Source: an uncultured Prevotella sp.
GTDB lineage: Bacteria; Bacteroidota; Bacteroidia; Bacteroidales; Bacteroidaceae
Assembly (NCBI GenBank): GCA_934183355.1
Contig: CAKPST010000040.1
Span: 1-22,100, forward strand
Reading direction: 5' to 3'
Length of the DNA stretch: 22,100 nucleotides
The stretch's first letter is position 1; each line of letters starts with the position of its first letter. Below, one piece after another: positions 5,988-13,927 of this stretch. The position numbers were made by a program, and so were the translations under genes. The notes beneath the pieces are model-generated. The model did no database searches. It saw nothing but the letters and a program-made list of their open reading frames with translations, and was not told where the DNA came from.

Positions 5988-6070
5988 ATCTGTCTGTTCT
6001 CCTCGTCCTTCTCTGTCCATTCTCTTTGTCCTTCTTTGTCCATTCTCCTCATCCTTCTTTGTCCGTTCTC
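5988..6070. repeat. 23-bp tandem repeat array overlapping the DUF2851 stop codon
   Basis: Three units (6002-6024, 6025-6047, 6048-6070) and a partial one (5988-6001) follow the form TCCTTCTTTGTCCATTCTC with small changes. The DUF2851 stop codon (6049-6051, minus strand) lies in the unit at 6048-6070. The unit length is not a multiple of three. Confidence 0.85.
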
Positions 6071-7356
6071 TTCATGCTGTGATAGCCAAATCGACATCGC
6101 AGACATTCTTTGCACTCGCAGTAGCGTGTGTGCAGTTGAATTATGGCTTGTGTGTCGGCTGCGTTGTCGGCGTTGATGCCACATTCGCGCCATAGACGTA
6201 TGTGGGTGTTGTCCTCTGGTGGAAGTGTCTCCAGAAATTCGGCGGCACGAGCCAATAGGCGTTCGTCCTTGCGGTGGCATCCGTAGGCGTGCAGCATTGG
6301 CACTACGGCGTTGATGATGAGCAGGTCGATGGACGAGGCAGAGAGGTGTTTGGCGTTCTCTGTGCTGCTATTGCCGAAGGTGTAGTGGGTGCGCCAGTAT
6401 TCGCTCACCTCTGTCGACAGAGCCTGGCGCACGTCGGCGAGGGTGGGGCAGGCGGCTATTATGCTGAGGTCGGCATGGCGCGAGCAATAGAGCATGGCGA
6501 GTTGCGAGAGACGTATGTATGGGAAGTTCTGTGGACGCAGACGCATGAATCGCCACGTTTGGCGTGGCATGGCTGTGAGCGAGAACTTGTGAGCGAGATA
6601 GTTCCACTCGCGTTGCAGCCGTATGAAGTAGGGGTCGGACATGGCGGCTGTGCGTTGGCGGTCGTTCATGGCGGCTGTGTCGAGCAGTCCGGCGGTGCCG
6701 ATGAACAGCGCCTCCACCTGGAATGGGTCGTCGCGGTGGTGAGCCACTTGCATTTGTGGCAACAGCGTTGCCCATTGCTCAAATGCCTCGCTGTTGACTC
6801 CAAACCCGAAACTGCGTGCTATGGTGGCAAAGAATGCTTGCTCCCATGAACCGCCAGCCGCCTCTACTCGATGGGATATGGCGGCACATTTGTCGGCAAG
6901 TCGCTCGGCTACGAGCGCACTCATCCAGGCATGTGTGGTGAGTCGCGGCAGTTGCATCACCGTCTCGCGGCACGGTGGATAGCGGTCGGCAGCCAATAGA
7001 CGGCGATAGTTCTGCATGATATGTTGCGGAACGTGCAATTCCATCTGCGGCGGATGCGAGCCGTCGGCAGTCACCACGTCAGCATCAATCACCGATGCCA
7101 CATGCAACACCACGTTGTTGTAGGCAGGGTCGTGATCGTGGCAGTGCATAAACCAGTCGGTCGACCTCTCATGTATCTCCACGTTGCCCACCCACATGGT
7201 GCCGTTGACGCGCAGTTTGGCGTTGAAGAAGTCGGGACCGGCATTGCTGTTGTGCAGTCCCGGGTCTATTATTTCGACGAGTTGTCCGTCGGTGGTGCGC
7301 AGTTCGTGCAAGGGCAGAATGCGGTGTTTCCAGATGTAGTGAAGGAGTTGTTCCAT
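6049..7356 (-). CDS. DUF2851 family protein
   Basis: This 435-aa protein matches the Bacteroidota DUF2851 family by its start (MEQLLHYIWKHRILP), 'GLHNSNAGPDFFNAKLRV', 'WVGNVEIHERSTDWF.HCHDHDPAYNNVVLHV', and a cysteine-rich end (CECKECLRCRFGYH). The 'NAGPDF..A' and 'GNVEIH...SDW' stretches are the family's most conserved part. The biochemical role is not known. The last residues, KRTDKEG, are encoded by the 23-bp repeat array, so the normal family C-terminus (about ..CLRCRFGYH) has a short added tail. No signal peptide is seen, so the protein is probably cytoplasmic. A -7-like box lies upstream at 7388-7395. Confidence 0.88.
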   Translation of the reverse strand: MEQLLHYIWKHRILPLHELRTTDGQLVEIIDPGLHNSNAGPDFFNAKLRVNGTMWVGNVEIHERSTDWFMHCHDHDPAYNNVVLHVASVIDADVVTADGSHPPQMELHVPQHIMQNYRRLLAADRYPPCRETVMQLPRLTTHAWMSALVAERLADKCAAISHRVEAAGGSWEQAFFATIARSFGFGVNSEAFEQWATLLPQMQVAHHRDDPFQVEALFIGTAGLLDTAAMNDRQRTAAMSDPYFIRLQREWNYLAHKFSLTAMPRQTWRFMRLRPQNFPYIRLSQLAMLYCSRHADLSIIAACPTLADVRQALSTEVSEYWRTHYTFGNSSTENAKHLSASSIDLLIINAVVPMLHAYGCHRKDERLLARAAEFLETLPPEDNTHIRLWRECGINADNAADTQAIIQLHTRYCECKECLRCRFGYHSMKRTDKEG

Positions 7357-7387
7357 ATTCAGGTGTGGTTCATTAGGTGATATGATG

Positions 7388-7395
7388 CAAAGGTA
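7388..7395 (-). promoter_or_regulatory. -7 box (TACCTTTG) upstream of DUF2851
   Basis: Read on the minus strand this is TACCTTTG followed by C, the usual Bacteroidota -7 form, about 32 bases before the ATG. No TTG is found at the expected distance, so the promoter is only half supported. Confidence 0.45.
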
Positions 7396-7413
7396 GTGAA
7401 TTAAAGTATAAAA

Positions 7414-7456
7414 TAAGGGGGCAAAGCTATATTATTTTTATAGCCTTGCCCCCTTA
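7414..7456. terminator. Strong hairpin terminator between the two minus-strand genes
   Basis: Bases 7414-7431 pair with 7439-7456 (18 positions, one mismatch at 7425/7445, loop of 7). The core is GGGGGCAA with TTGCCCCC. A/T-rich sequence flanks both ends, so it could work in either direction. Its position 20 bases after the stop of the large secreted protein gene suggests that it ends that transcript. Confidence 0.85.
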
Positions 7457-7475
7457 AATTATTTGAGTGGCTGTG

Positions 7476-10400
7476 TTATGGCAGCTGCACCTTGTATGTA
7501 TTGATGCTGTTGTCGGTAGCCGTCTTTATCACGTATACGCCAGCAGCGAGTCCCTTGACAGCCTCAGCAGGAGTAGCGTTCTGTCGCTCAGCTATGCGGT
7601 TGCCAGCGAGGTCGTATATGGTGATGTGTGCTGGTGTGGCAGTGATGGCGTCGATGCCAGTCTGTATGGTATTGTTCACCGCCAACTCCACATACTTGTC
7701 GGCAGCACCGCGAGATGCGAGTTTCACATAAGCCACGTGTACACCCTCTACGTCAGAGTTGAATGCCACGTTGAATGTGCCACCCTCAGCCGGCAGTTCA
7801 GTTGTAGAGAGCTTAAACTTCGACTTGTTGGCTCCGCCGATGCTTAGTTTGAGTGGCGAAGTGAGGTTTTCGGTAGCTACGGTCACGATGTCCGAGTGAG
7901 CGTCCTTGCCCATCTGAGCCACAAATTCGAGGCTTGCCTTGTCAGGTCGTATGATGGCAATGTCGGTGCGTCCGTATGTCACGTCGTCGATGTAGTAGGT
8001 GGCAGAGTTTGTACGTCCGCGAGTGCTGTTGAATCTGAAGCCCATGAAGAACTTGTCGGCAAGTTCTTGTCCGGTGAGATCGACGTGGAACTCGTTCCAT
8101 TCGCCGCTTGCGTCCTTAGTACACGGCATATTGAATCCGCCCACTGGAGCAATGTAAGGCTCGCCATCCTCAAGGTCGATGTATACAAGTTCGAGCTTGT
8201 CGGTCTGGTTGTCCTGCAAATAGTCGCCACGTACACGGAATGTGAACATCTTAGATGCAGCGTTCTTGAAGTCGAGCGCTGGTGTCACGAGCATCATCTG
8301 AACTGGAGTCTCACTTCCGTCCTCCACGTTTGAGTCGTATGCAGTCACCTTTGCCACCTTCTCTCCAGCCGACTCGTCGGTGTCGAGGAAGCTATATCCC
8401 CACCATGCTCGGTTGCCCTCGATAGCAGAGTTGGTCCATCCCTCCAGATGGAATGCCTTGTTGCGCTCGGTGATGTTGTCGAATGTCTCGTTGAGCATTG
8501 TCACAGGCTTGGCGTCAGAGAGTTTAAACTCGTCGCCCTCCTTGGTTGGATCTACTGCTGTGCCGTCGGTGGCAACACCCTCGATTGGTACAGTCACGTC
8601 AGCCATACCGAGAGCTGTGATGACAAGCTGTGTGGAGTAGGTGCCAGCCTTCTTAGGCGCAAATGTCACCTTCACGGTGTTCTTCATGTTCTTCATGAGC
8701 ATCGTGTTGTTCAGACGGAACTCTCCTGCGTCCTTCACCACAATCTTGCCATAGTCGGGCATTCCCGAAGTGGTAATCTCGATAGTCTGCTCCTGAGTCT
8801 CGCCAGCCTTAGCGCTGAACTTAGCAAACGTCTGCGGATTGAGTTTCACCGAAGGTGGGTTCTGCTCGTCGATAGCGTATGCGTCGAGCATTATCGACTT
8901 CGACTGGTCGGGAACGCTCGGACAGTCGATAGAGATATAGGCGCGGTGCTTAGCCACAGTCGTCGGTTTGTATGTCACGATGACATCCGTCTCACTCGAA
9001 CCCTTCTGTATCTCGGATGTAGAGAGCGCGAAGTGAGCCTTGCCAGCACCCGTAATCTCAAGTATTGTGGTAGCCGGCATGTTCTTGGCAGACACATGGA
9101 TGGTGGCAGCCGTGACTTCCTTGCCCACAACTCCAGCTATCACTTCGGCCTTTGTCACCGTAGCTTCAAGCGACGGAGTACCCGTAGTCTGCTCGGCGAT
9201 GTCCTCGATGCCGCGTGGAGCGATGATGAGAGCCTTGGCAGATGTGAACAGACCGGTGAGTGTAACTTCTGAAGTAGGAATTGGTTTGCCTATGAGTGTG
9301 GTGTTCTTGAAGATGCGCACCTTGGCTTCCTTGGTTCCGTCGGTGATGATGGGCTGTGCCATGCCGTTGGCGAAGGTGGCTCCGTCAGCCACATCCTTAA
9401 ACTTGACACCACTCACACGCACCAACTTCTGCACATAGTTCTTGGGTGCAGCCTCCAGTTCGGCGATTGTTGCCTCTGTAGGTTCCACGGTGTTTCCAGT
9501 AGAAATCAGGTTGCCTACATGTGTGTTGAAAGCTATGCCGAGCAGTGTGCCAAACGTTTCTTGGAGTCCAAGAATGGTGCCTGTCACCTTGTCGCCCACG
9601 TTGTGCTTTGCAGTAACGATGTTGTAATCGTCAGCCACAGCTATTGCGCCAGTGGCATCCTGTAGATAATATGTATTCTTGTCATCGGTCTTGTCGATGA
9701 AGGTGATGACAGCCTCGCCCGTATAGCGATATGTGAGTCCGTCATCAGGGTTCTCCTTGTACAAGGCGTCGATGCTTGCAATATCGTTGACACGGCAACC
9801 TGTCCATGACACATTTATCACCACATCCTTTACACCCTCGCTCTTCAGCGTGATAGTTTCTTTTTGTTCGCCCTCAGTGTATTTGATGCGAATGTTCAGT
9901 TTGGCACCATCGCCACTTTCTACGTCAGCCTGTGCGAGAGACGTTGGCGACACAGTGATATTGGCAGACGACGACTCTACGCTGACATCTCCCTTGAGAT
10001 TGGCTCCAGTTACGGTGATAGTCTCGTTGTATATGTCGTCGGCATAGGTACTGCCCAAGACGAGCGACTTTTTGGCGACATTGAGTTTAGGAGTCTTGTC
10101 CTCGCTCTTGCCACCGAAGAGTCCGGCGTAGCTGTCGGATACGCGCAGTGCCGATACGTATAGTTCGGGAGCAGTGATAGTGGCATTAGTGCCTTGGCGC
10201 AGTTCAACGCCTTGCATGCCCTGCGACTTGATAGCCGATCCCGTCCAGTTGGTTCCGTCAATCATGGCGCTGGCTGTTGTTGGTTCTACTTTCAGACTTG
10301 CCGGGTTGACATACAGATATACATTGTCTTTCTGCTCTGCCTTAATCTCATAATGCAACACAACGAGATAAGTCTGTCCCAACTTGTACGACTCTTTGGA

Positions 10401-10946
10401 GTATACGGGCTTGGCACCACCGCGCTCCACGCCAATCTTGAATTCGTCGGCGTTCTCGCTCTTGCCAATATACACTCTTCCAAGCTCAGTAGGGTTTGTA
10501 CCCTCGGCTACTACCGAACTTCTGGTGCGAGGTTCCAGTGCTAAGACATAGCAGTCTTTCGACGGCTGCGACTCTACATTGATGAGTGCCGACATGTAGA
10601 TGCTGCCCGTCTTGATGCCCTCGTCGTTGTCGGTGAATCGTGCGTGTAGGTCTTCAGCCGACTTTATATTGCCGAGTTTCACGCTCTTGCCCTTGGTGCC
10701 GTCGCTGTATCCCTCGTAGGTGAGCACCTTGTCGACCACCTGAATGGGCGCTACTTCGTTTGAGCCATAGCGCATCCATCCTCCTTGCTTGTAGAGATTG
10801 CCCAGCGGATAGTCGAAATCCTCCTGGAAACTGATAGTGGTCTGTGCCGCCACTCTTGATGGGAGAGCGCACAAACCTACGAGCAACATGGCTATCCATG
10901 CGGCTACGTAACTGAATGTGTAACGCTGTTTCATGCAAATAGACAT
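7476..10946 (-). CDS. Large secreted multidomain protein with T9SS-type C-terminal domain
   Basis: This 1156-aa protein has an N-terminal signal peptide (hydrophobic to about residue 33, probable cleavage after VAA34). The mature start, 'FQEDFDYPLGNLYKQGGW', is followed by a lectin-like or beta-sandwich region. Next come an Ig-like segment (about 285-380), an OB-fold-like region of DUF5689 type (about 385-580, two similar parts), Ig-like choice-of-anchor segments (about 590-795), and a choice-of-anchor J/MAM-like domain (about 814-950, 'LNETFDN....GWTNSAIEGNRAWWGY'). Another Ig-like segment precedes a C-terminal T9SS type A sorting domain of about 60 residues (ITIYDLAGNRIAERQ ... GLAAGVYVIKT). 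It should be exported by Sec, then by T9SS, to the cell surface or medium. No catalytic motif is evident. ATG 10934 (MKQRYTF) is an equally good start. Confidence 0.85.
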   Translation of the reverse strand: MSICMKQRYTFSYVAAWIAMLLVGLCALPSRVAAQTTISFQEDFDYPLGNLYKQGGWMRYGSNEVAPIQVVDKVLTYEGYSDGTKGKSVKLGNIKSAEDLHARFTDNDEGIKTGSIYMSALINVESQPSKDCYVLALEPRTRSSVVAEGTNPTELGRVYIGKSENADEFKIGVERGGAKPVYSKESYKLGQTYLVVLHYEIKAEQKDNVYLYVNPASLKVEPTTASAMIDGTNWTGSAIKSQGMQGVELRQGTNATITAPELYVSALRVSDSYAGLFGGKSEDKTPKLNVAKKSLVLGSTYADDIYNETITVTGANLKGDVSVESSSANITVSPTSLAQADVESGDGAKLNIRIKYTEGEQKETITLKSEGVKDVVINVSWTGCRVNDIASIDALYKENPDDGLTYRYTGEAVITFIDKTDDKNTYYLQDATGAIAVADDYNIVTAKHNVGDKVTGTILGLQETFGTLLGIAFNTHVGNLISTGNTVEPTEATIAELEAAPKNYVQKLVRVSGVKFKDVADGATFANGMAQPIITDGTKEAKVRIFKNTTLIGKPIPTSEVTLTGLFTSAKALIIAPRGIEDIAEQTTGTPSLEATVTKAEVIAGVVGKEVTAATIHVSAKNMPATTILEITGAGKAHFALSTSEIQKGSSETDVIVTYKPTTVAKHRAYISIDCPSVPDQSKSIMLDAYAIDEQNPPSVKLNPQTFAKFSAKAGETQEQTIEITTSGMPDYGKIVVKDAGEFRLNNTMLMKNMKNTVKVTFAPKKAGTYSTQLVITALGMADVTVPIEGVATDGTAVDPTKEGDEFKLSDAKPVTMLNETFDNITERNKAFHLEGWTNSAIEGNRAWWGYSFLDTDESAGEKVAKVTAYDSNVEDGSETPVQMMLVTPALDFKNAASKMFTFRVRGDYLQDNQTDKLELVYIDLEDGEPYIAPVGGFNMPCTKDASGEWNEFHVDLTGQELADKFFMGFRFNSTRGRTNSATYYIDDVTYGRTDIAIIRPDKASLEFVAQMGKDAHSDIVTVATENLTSPLKLSIGGANKSKFKLSTTELPAEGGTFNVAFNSDVEGVHVAYVKLASRGAADKYVELAVNNTIQTGIDAITATPAHITIYDLAGNRIAERQNATPAEAVKGLAAGVYVIKTATDNSINTYKVQLP

Positions 10947-11004
10947 TTAATGGTTTAAAAATTTATTGGATTATTTATGATTTAAATTTCTTTTGTAATG
11001 TTTG

Positions 11005-11012
11005 CAAAGATA
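11005..11012 (-). promoter_or_regulatory. -7 box for the large secreted protein gene
   Basis: On the minus strand this reads TATCTTTG followed by C, a good -7 element about 60 bases before the start codon. The expected -33 TTG is not at 19-21 bp; a TTG occurs only 12 bp away. The stretch 10947-11172 otherwise holds no gene; it includes a G-rich patch (11077-11091). Confidence 0.45.
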
Positions 11013-11172
11013 TAAAATATATATCAAATAGAAAGTATTTATGCGATAAATATTTTATTTTGATATGTTTTTGGCGTTGGTGGGGTGGTGGGTGAACATT
11101 GGTGGAGTGGTGATAGAGCATTGATGGATGGTGCTTTGGGAAAAGAAAATGTAAAAATAATTGCCGAAAAAT

Positions 11173-11203
11173 TTGGAGGATTAAGAAAAAAGTCATACCT
11201 TTG
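11173..11203 (+). promoter_or_regulatory. Promoter of tRNA-Phe
   Basis: TTG (11173-11175) and TACCTTTG (11196-11203) are spaced by 20 bp, a good match to the Bacteroidota consensus. It lies about 28 bases before the tRNA. Confidence 0.75.
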
Positions 11204-11231
11204 CACCCGCAATTAAGCAACACACACAGAT

Positions 11232-11304
11232 GGTGCCATAGCTCAGTTGGTAGAGCAAAGGACTGAAAATCCTTGTGTCCCCGGTTCGATTCCTGGTGGT
11301 ACCA
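11232..11304 (+). tRNA. tRNA-Phe (GAA)
   Basis: The 73-nt cloverleaf has acceptor GGTGCCA/TGGTACC (one G-U pair), D arm GCTC/GAGC, anticodon stem AAGGA/TCCTT with loop CTGAAAA (anticodon GAA), and T loop TTCGATT. The CCA end is not encoded. The T stem (CCCGG/CCTGG) has one C-T mismatch as read. It has its own promoter and terminator. Confidence 0.95.
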
Positions 11305-11313
11305 CTTACAGAG

Positions 11314-11344
11314 AGAGTCATTCTTCGGAATGACTCTTTTTTTT
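11314..11344 (+). terminator. tRNA-Phe terminator, copy 1
   Basis: AGAGTCATTC (11314-11323), TTCG tetraloop, GAATGACTCT (11328-11337), then a run of eight T. This is a classic intrinsic terminator. Confidence 0.95.
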
Positions 11345-11354
11345 ATACCCATTT

Positions 11355-11439
11355 GGTGCCATGGCTCAGTTGGTAGAGCAAAGGACTGACATTGTCTATA
11401 ATTGGCCTTGTGTCCCCGGTTCGATTCCTGGTGGTACCA
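11355..11439 (+). pseudogene. Duplicate tRNA-Phe with rewritten anticodon arm
   Basis: The 85-nt copy keeps the acceptor stem, D arm and T arm of tRNA-Phe (one change, A to G, at position 9), but four bases (AAAT) in the anticodon arm are replaced by sixteen (CATTGTCTATAATTGG). The anticodon stem shrinks to AAGG/CCTT with a loop of about 21 nt. It has its own terminator but no separate promoter, and would need readthrough from copy 1. It is probably not a working tRNA. Confidence 0.75.
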
Positions 11440-11448
11440 CTTACAGAG

Positions 11449-11479
11449 AGAGTCATTCTTCGGAATGACTCTTTTTTTT
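11449..11479 (+). terminator. tRNA-Phe terminator, copy 2
   Basis: The same 10-bp stem and TTCG loop as copy 1 (11449-11472), followed by eight T. Confidence 0.93.
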
Positions 11480-11592
11480 GTTTGTACCCATTTGGTAGTC
11501 ATATATTATTGTGTATGATAATGTATTTGATTGATTTACGATGCTAAATGTATTAATTTAATGTTTTACGAGTAAAAATGCTATCAAATTGT

Positions 11593-11622
11593 TTGATTAT
11601 TACTGCTTTTTTAGTATCTTTG
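11593..11622 (+). promoter_or_regulatory. Promoter of the leucine-rich-repeat protein gene
   Basis: TTG (11593-11595) and TATCTTTG (11615-11622) are spaced by 19 bp. This predicts a 5' leader of about 120-165 nt. Confidence 0.7.
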
Positions 11623-11693
11623 CCAAGTCGGTTGTCGAATTTGCTTCTTTTCTTAGCAACACTAAAGCAAGAGATTCTACGACATGACAAAAT

Positions 11694-11747
11694 CCTAAGC
11701 TGCGTCGCTCTAATGATTATAAATACAAACTGATGTTGTAGCTTAGG
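11694..11747 (+). promoter_or_regulatory. Leader hairpin upstream of the leucine-rich-repeat gene
   Basis: CCTAAGCT (11694-11701) pairs with AGCTTAGG (11740-11747), with a further inner CGTC/GATG pairing. The stem ends two bases before the ATG at 11750. This might hide that ATG and favour ATG 11792, or it may regulate translation; this is inferred. The rest of 11480-11693 shows only the promoter and A/T-rich sequence. Confidence 0.4.
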
Positions 11748-11791
11748 CAATGAAAAGTATTTTAAACAATAGTGTTGCATTATTGATGCTT

Positions 11792-13726
11792 ATGAAAAAA
11801 GCTCTACTTATGATTGTCTCGCTTGGTAGCTCAATAGCTATGAGTGCACAAACCATTAATTTTGAAAAAGACGGATTGAAGTTTCAAACGATATCTGCCT
11901 CAACAGCACGTGTGACAGGTGTTGCAACGTCTGAGTTGTATGTTGATATTCCTGCTAAAGTAGAACACGAAGGTGTCAGCTATACGGTGAATAGTATTGG
12001 TGAGGAGGCTTTTTATTATAGCAAGATTACAAACTTGACAATGCCTGAAACTGTCGATTCTATTTACAGAAGAGCATTCGGCACAACTCAGTTTACTGAA
12101 ATCAAACTGCCGTCAAAGCTTGTTTATATTGGTGACTATGCTTTCAACTCTTCAAGTATCGAAAATATCGACATTCCAGCCTCTGTTCAATATATTGGTA
12201 ATAGCGCTTTTTTCACTGCCAGGAAGTTGAAGACGGTGAAGTTTGAGGGCGATGTGAAAGAGATGGGTCCGTCTATCTTCTATCGCACTCCTGTTACTAA
12301 GGTGACATTGGCTGATGATATGAAAAATATTCCAGCCAAGATGTTCCTCAGGTGTGACAAACTTGTCGATATTAATTGGCCTGCAAATATAGAGAGCATT
12401 GGTGTCGGAGCGTTCTATGATTGTAAGGCTCTCACATCAGTCACCTTGCCTGCATCTGTAAAGGAGATTGGCGATGAGGCTTTCCTCAACTGCTCGGGTG
12501 TTAAGGCAATAAATTTGCCAGCCTCACTTGAGAAACTTGGCTCTTGCGCTTTCTCAATGACATCAATAAGCGATTTGACTATTGATAGCAATAATGCCAA
12601 TTTCAAACTTGTTGACGGTGTGCTCTATTCTAAGGACAATAGTCTGCTCTATCTTGTTCAGATGAAGGGATTGAAGAGTGTCAATGTTGCAAGCAAGTGT
12701 ATTGGTATTAATGGTGGAGCATTCTGGGGTAGTGAGGTAGAGAAGGTTACTCTGCCTAAGGGCATTCTCGCCATTGATGATTATGCTTTCTGTCAGTCGG
12801 CTTTGAAGGAAATCAACTTCCCAAGCTCGTTGATATTTATCGGTGAGCAAGGCTTTGCCGCCACAAATCTCTCTGGCGAATTGCGTTTGCCGGTTAATAT
12901 GTCTATTGTTAGCGACGGAGCGTTTGCTGGCAACAATGGCATCACATCTGTTGTGATACCATCGCTTGTTCAGTATATATACGCACACGCTTTCCATAAT
13001 AGCGCCAATCTCGCTACTATTACATGCGAAGGTTCAAAGGCTCCTGAGTTTGTAGGTGTATATGAGGAGTATGACAGCCCATTCTACAAAGTAAAGGCTA
13101 CATCAGTGAACATTCCAAAGGGCTCGTCAAAGAGCTATAGCAGCCAGTACTGGACCGACTATTTCTCTTTGAAGGAGAGCGACAAGGCTGTGCTTGCTGT
13201 AGAGTCTACAAGTCCTGCTAATGGTGACGCATTCACGAATAAAAATTTCAGCGCTTCATTTGACATCACTTTCGGTGAGCCAGTGACAATCGTTGAGAAG
13301 AATCCAGAGGCTTATCTTAGAGTGAGCGCAACTGGTGGCAATCCGCTTTTGGCAGGTAAGGTGCTTGAACCAGATGACGCGTGGTATGTTACATATCCTT
13401 CGTCAAGCAAGGAGACAGTGCGTATTTGGGCTGCTGATTATGACTCATACACTATGTCTTATGCAAACGATGCTGATAAGGTGTATACACTTGTAGTGCC
13501 TGCGGGCATTGTTAAGAATGCCGCCGGCGAACTTAACGAGCAGATTGTCATCAGTGTCAAGGGATACGACCCGAGCACCGGCATAGCCGACGCTACAATA
13601 GCTCCTGAGGTGGCTAAGGAAGTTGCACGCTATAATGTCAACGGCATGAGAATAGGCAAGAATCAGAAGGGCATTGCTATTGTCAAGATGTCTAATGGTT
13701 CGGTAAAGAAAGTGATGGTGAAATAA
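11792..13726 (+). CDS. Secreted BspA-like leucine-rich-repeat protein with T9SS-like C-terminus
   Basis: From ATG 11792 the protein has 644 aa and a typical signal peptide (MKKALLMIVSLGSSIAMSAQ). A longer in-frame ATG at 11750 adds 14 residues. Then come many copies of the BspA/LRR_5 pattern, such as 'SIGEEAFYYS.ITNLTMPETV' and 'YIGDYAF..SSIENIDIPASV', through about residue 420. A beta-sandwich (SwmB/Ig-like) region follows (STSPANGDAF ... VKNAAGELNEQIVISV), and the last 35 residues (EVARYNVNGMRIGKNQKGI..) resemble the short C-terminal sorting domain common in Prevotella T9SS cargo. BspA-type proteins often bind host proteins or other cells; the ligand here is unknown. The gene has its own promoter and terminator. 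Confidence 0.88.
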   Translation: MKKALLMIVSLGSSIAMSAQTINFEKDGLKFQTISASTARVTGVATSELYVDIPAKVEHEGVSYTVNSIGEEAFYYSKITNLTMPETVDSIYRRAFGTTQFTEIKLPSKLVYIGDYAFNSSSIENIDIPASVQYIGNSAFFTARKLKTVKFEGDVKEMGPSIFYRTPVTKVTLADDMKNIPAKMFLRCDKLVDINWPANIESIGVGAFYDCKALTSVTLPASVKEIGDEAFLNCSGVKAINLPASLEKLGSCAFSMTSISDLTIDSNNANFKLVDGVLYSKDNSLLYLVQMKGLKSVNVASKCIGINGGAFWGSEVEKVTLPKGILAIDDYAFCQSALKEINFPSSLIFIGEQGFAATNLSGELRLPVNMSIVSDGAFAGNNGITSVVIPSLVQYIYAHAFHNSANLATITCEGSKAPEFVGVYEEYDSPFYKVKATSVNIPKGSSKSYSSQYWTDYFSLKESDKAVLAVESTSPANGDAFTNKNFSASFDITFGEPVTIVEKNPEAYLRVSATGGNPLLAGKVLEPDDAWYVTYPSSSKETVRIWAADYDSYTMSYANDADKVYTLVVPAGIVKNAAGELNEQIVISVKGYDPSTGIADATIAPEVAKEVARYNVNGMRIGKNQKGIAIVKMSNGSVKKVMVK

Positions 13727-13752
13727 ACAAAATAACAATCACGATAGTCCAT

Positions 13753-13793
13753 AAGGGCGATACAGGGCAGAGGTGCTTTGTGTCGCCTTTTTT
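13753..13793 (+). terminator. Terminator of the leucine-rich-repeat gene
   Basis: GGCGATACA (13756-13764) pairs with TGTGTCGCC (13779-13787; one G-T pair). AAG/TTT pairs extend the stem, and a run of six T (13788-13793) follows. Confidence 0.85.
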
Positions 13794-13837
13794 GGTGTGA
13801 TATATTTATAAAAAACACGAATTACACATTACATGTA

Positions 13838-13867
13838 TTCGTATCTCAAAAATTTTCTTTACATTTG
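13838..13867 (+). promoter_or_regulatory. Probable pyrE promoter
   Basis: TACATTTG (13860-13867) is a good -7 element. The -33 element is TTC (13838-13840) rather than TTG, 19 bp upstream. The leader to pyrE would be about 50 nt. Confidence 0.55.
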
Positions 13868-13927
13868 CATTGGCTATCAGTTTGTGATGCCATTTATTAA
13901 TCATAAACAACTAAAATAAATATAACA

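Larger units (their letters stand above)
5436..6048. other. Gene-free repeat-rich interval
   Basis: About 610 bases lie between the Rpn stop and the end of the DUF2851 gene. The short open frames here look like chance: low-complexity, overlapping, with no family pattern. The interval instead contains hairpins at 5464-5484, 5526-5574 and 5836-5889, a 22-bp tandem array (5669-5770), a 10-bp array (5829-5856) and a 23-bp array (5988-6070). ATCTGCCAT recurs three times between 5460 and 5600, once more in reverse complement. I see no promoter that I would trust. Confidence 0.75.
11232..11496 (+). repeat. Tandem duplication of a tRNA-Phe plus terminator cassette
   Basis: The unit (tRNA, short link, terminator, then TACCCATTTGGT) starts at 11232 and again at 11355, 123 bp apart. 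Linker and terminator are identical in both copies up to the T run. A remnant of a third unit start, TACCCATTTGGT, is at 11485-11496. Confidence 0.85.

Noticed and set aside
5915..6280. Long open frames overlapping DUF2851 and the 23-bp repeats
   Set aside because: They are low-complexity readings of the repeat array or out-of-frame shadows of the DUF2851 gene, with no family motifs.
6274..10544. Several plus-strand open frames of 100-270 residues opposite DUF2851 and the large secreted protein gene
   Set aside because: They are antisense shadows caused by codon bias of the minus-strand genes, which have clear domains and signals.
11077..11091. G-quadruplex in the G-rich patch near the tRNA
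   Set aside because: Four G runs of two to four bases exist, but they allow at most two tetrads, with no link to a gene function.
10975..11502. 175-residue minus-strand frame with an internal repeat
   Set aside because: It runs antisense through the two tRNA cassettes; the protein repeat is only the duplicated tRNA sequence.
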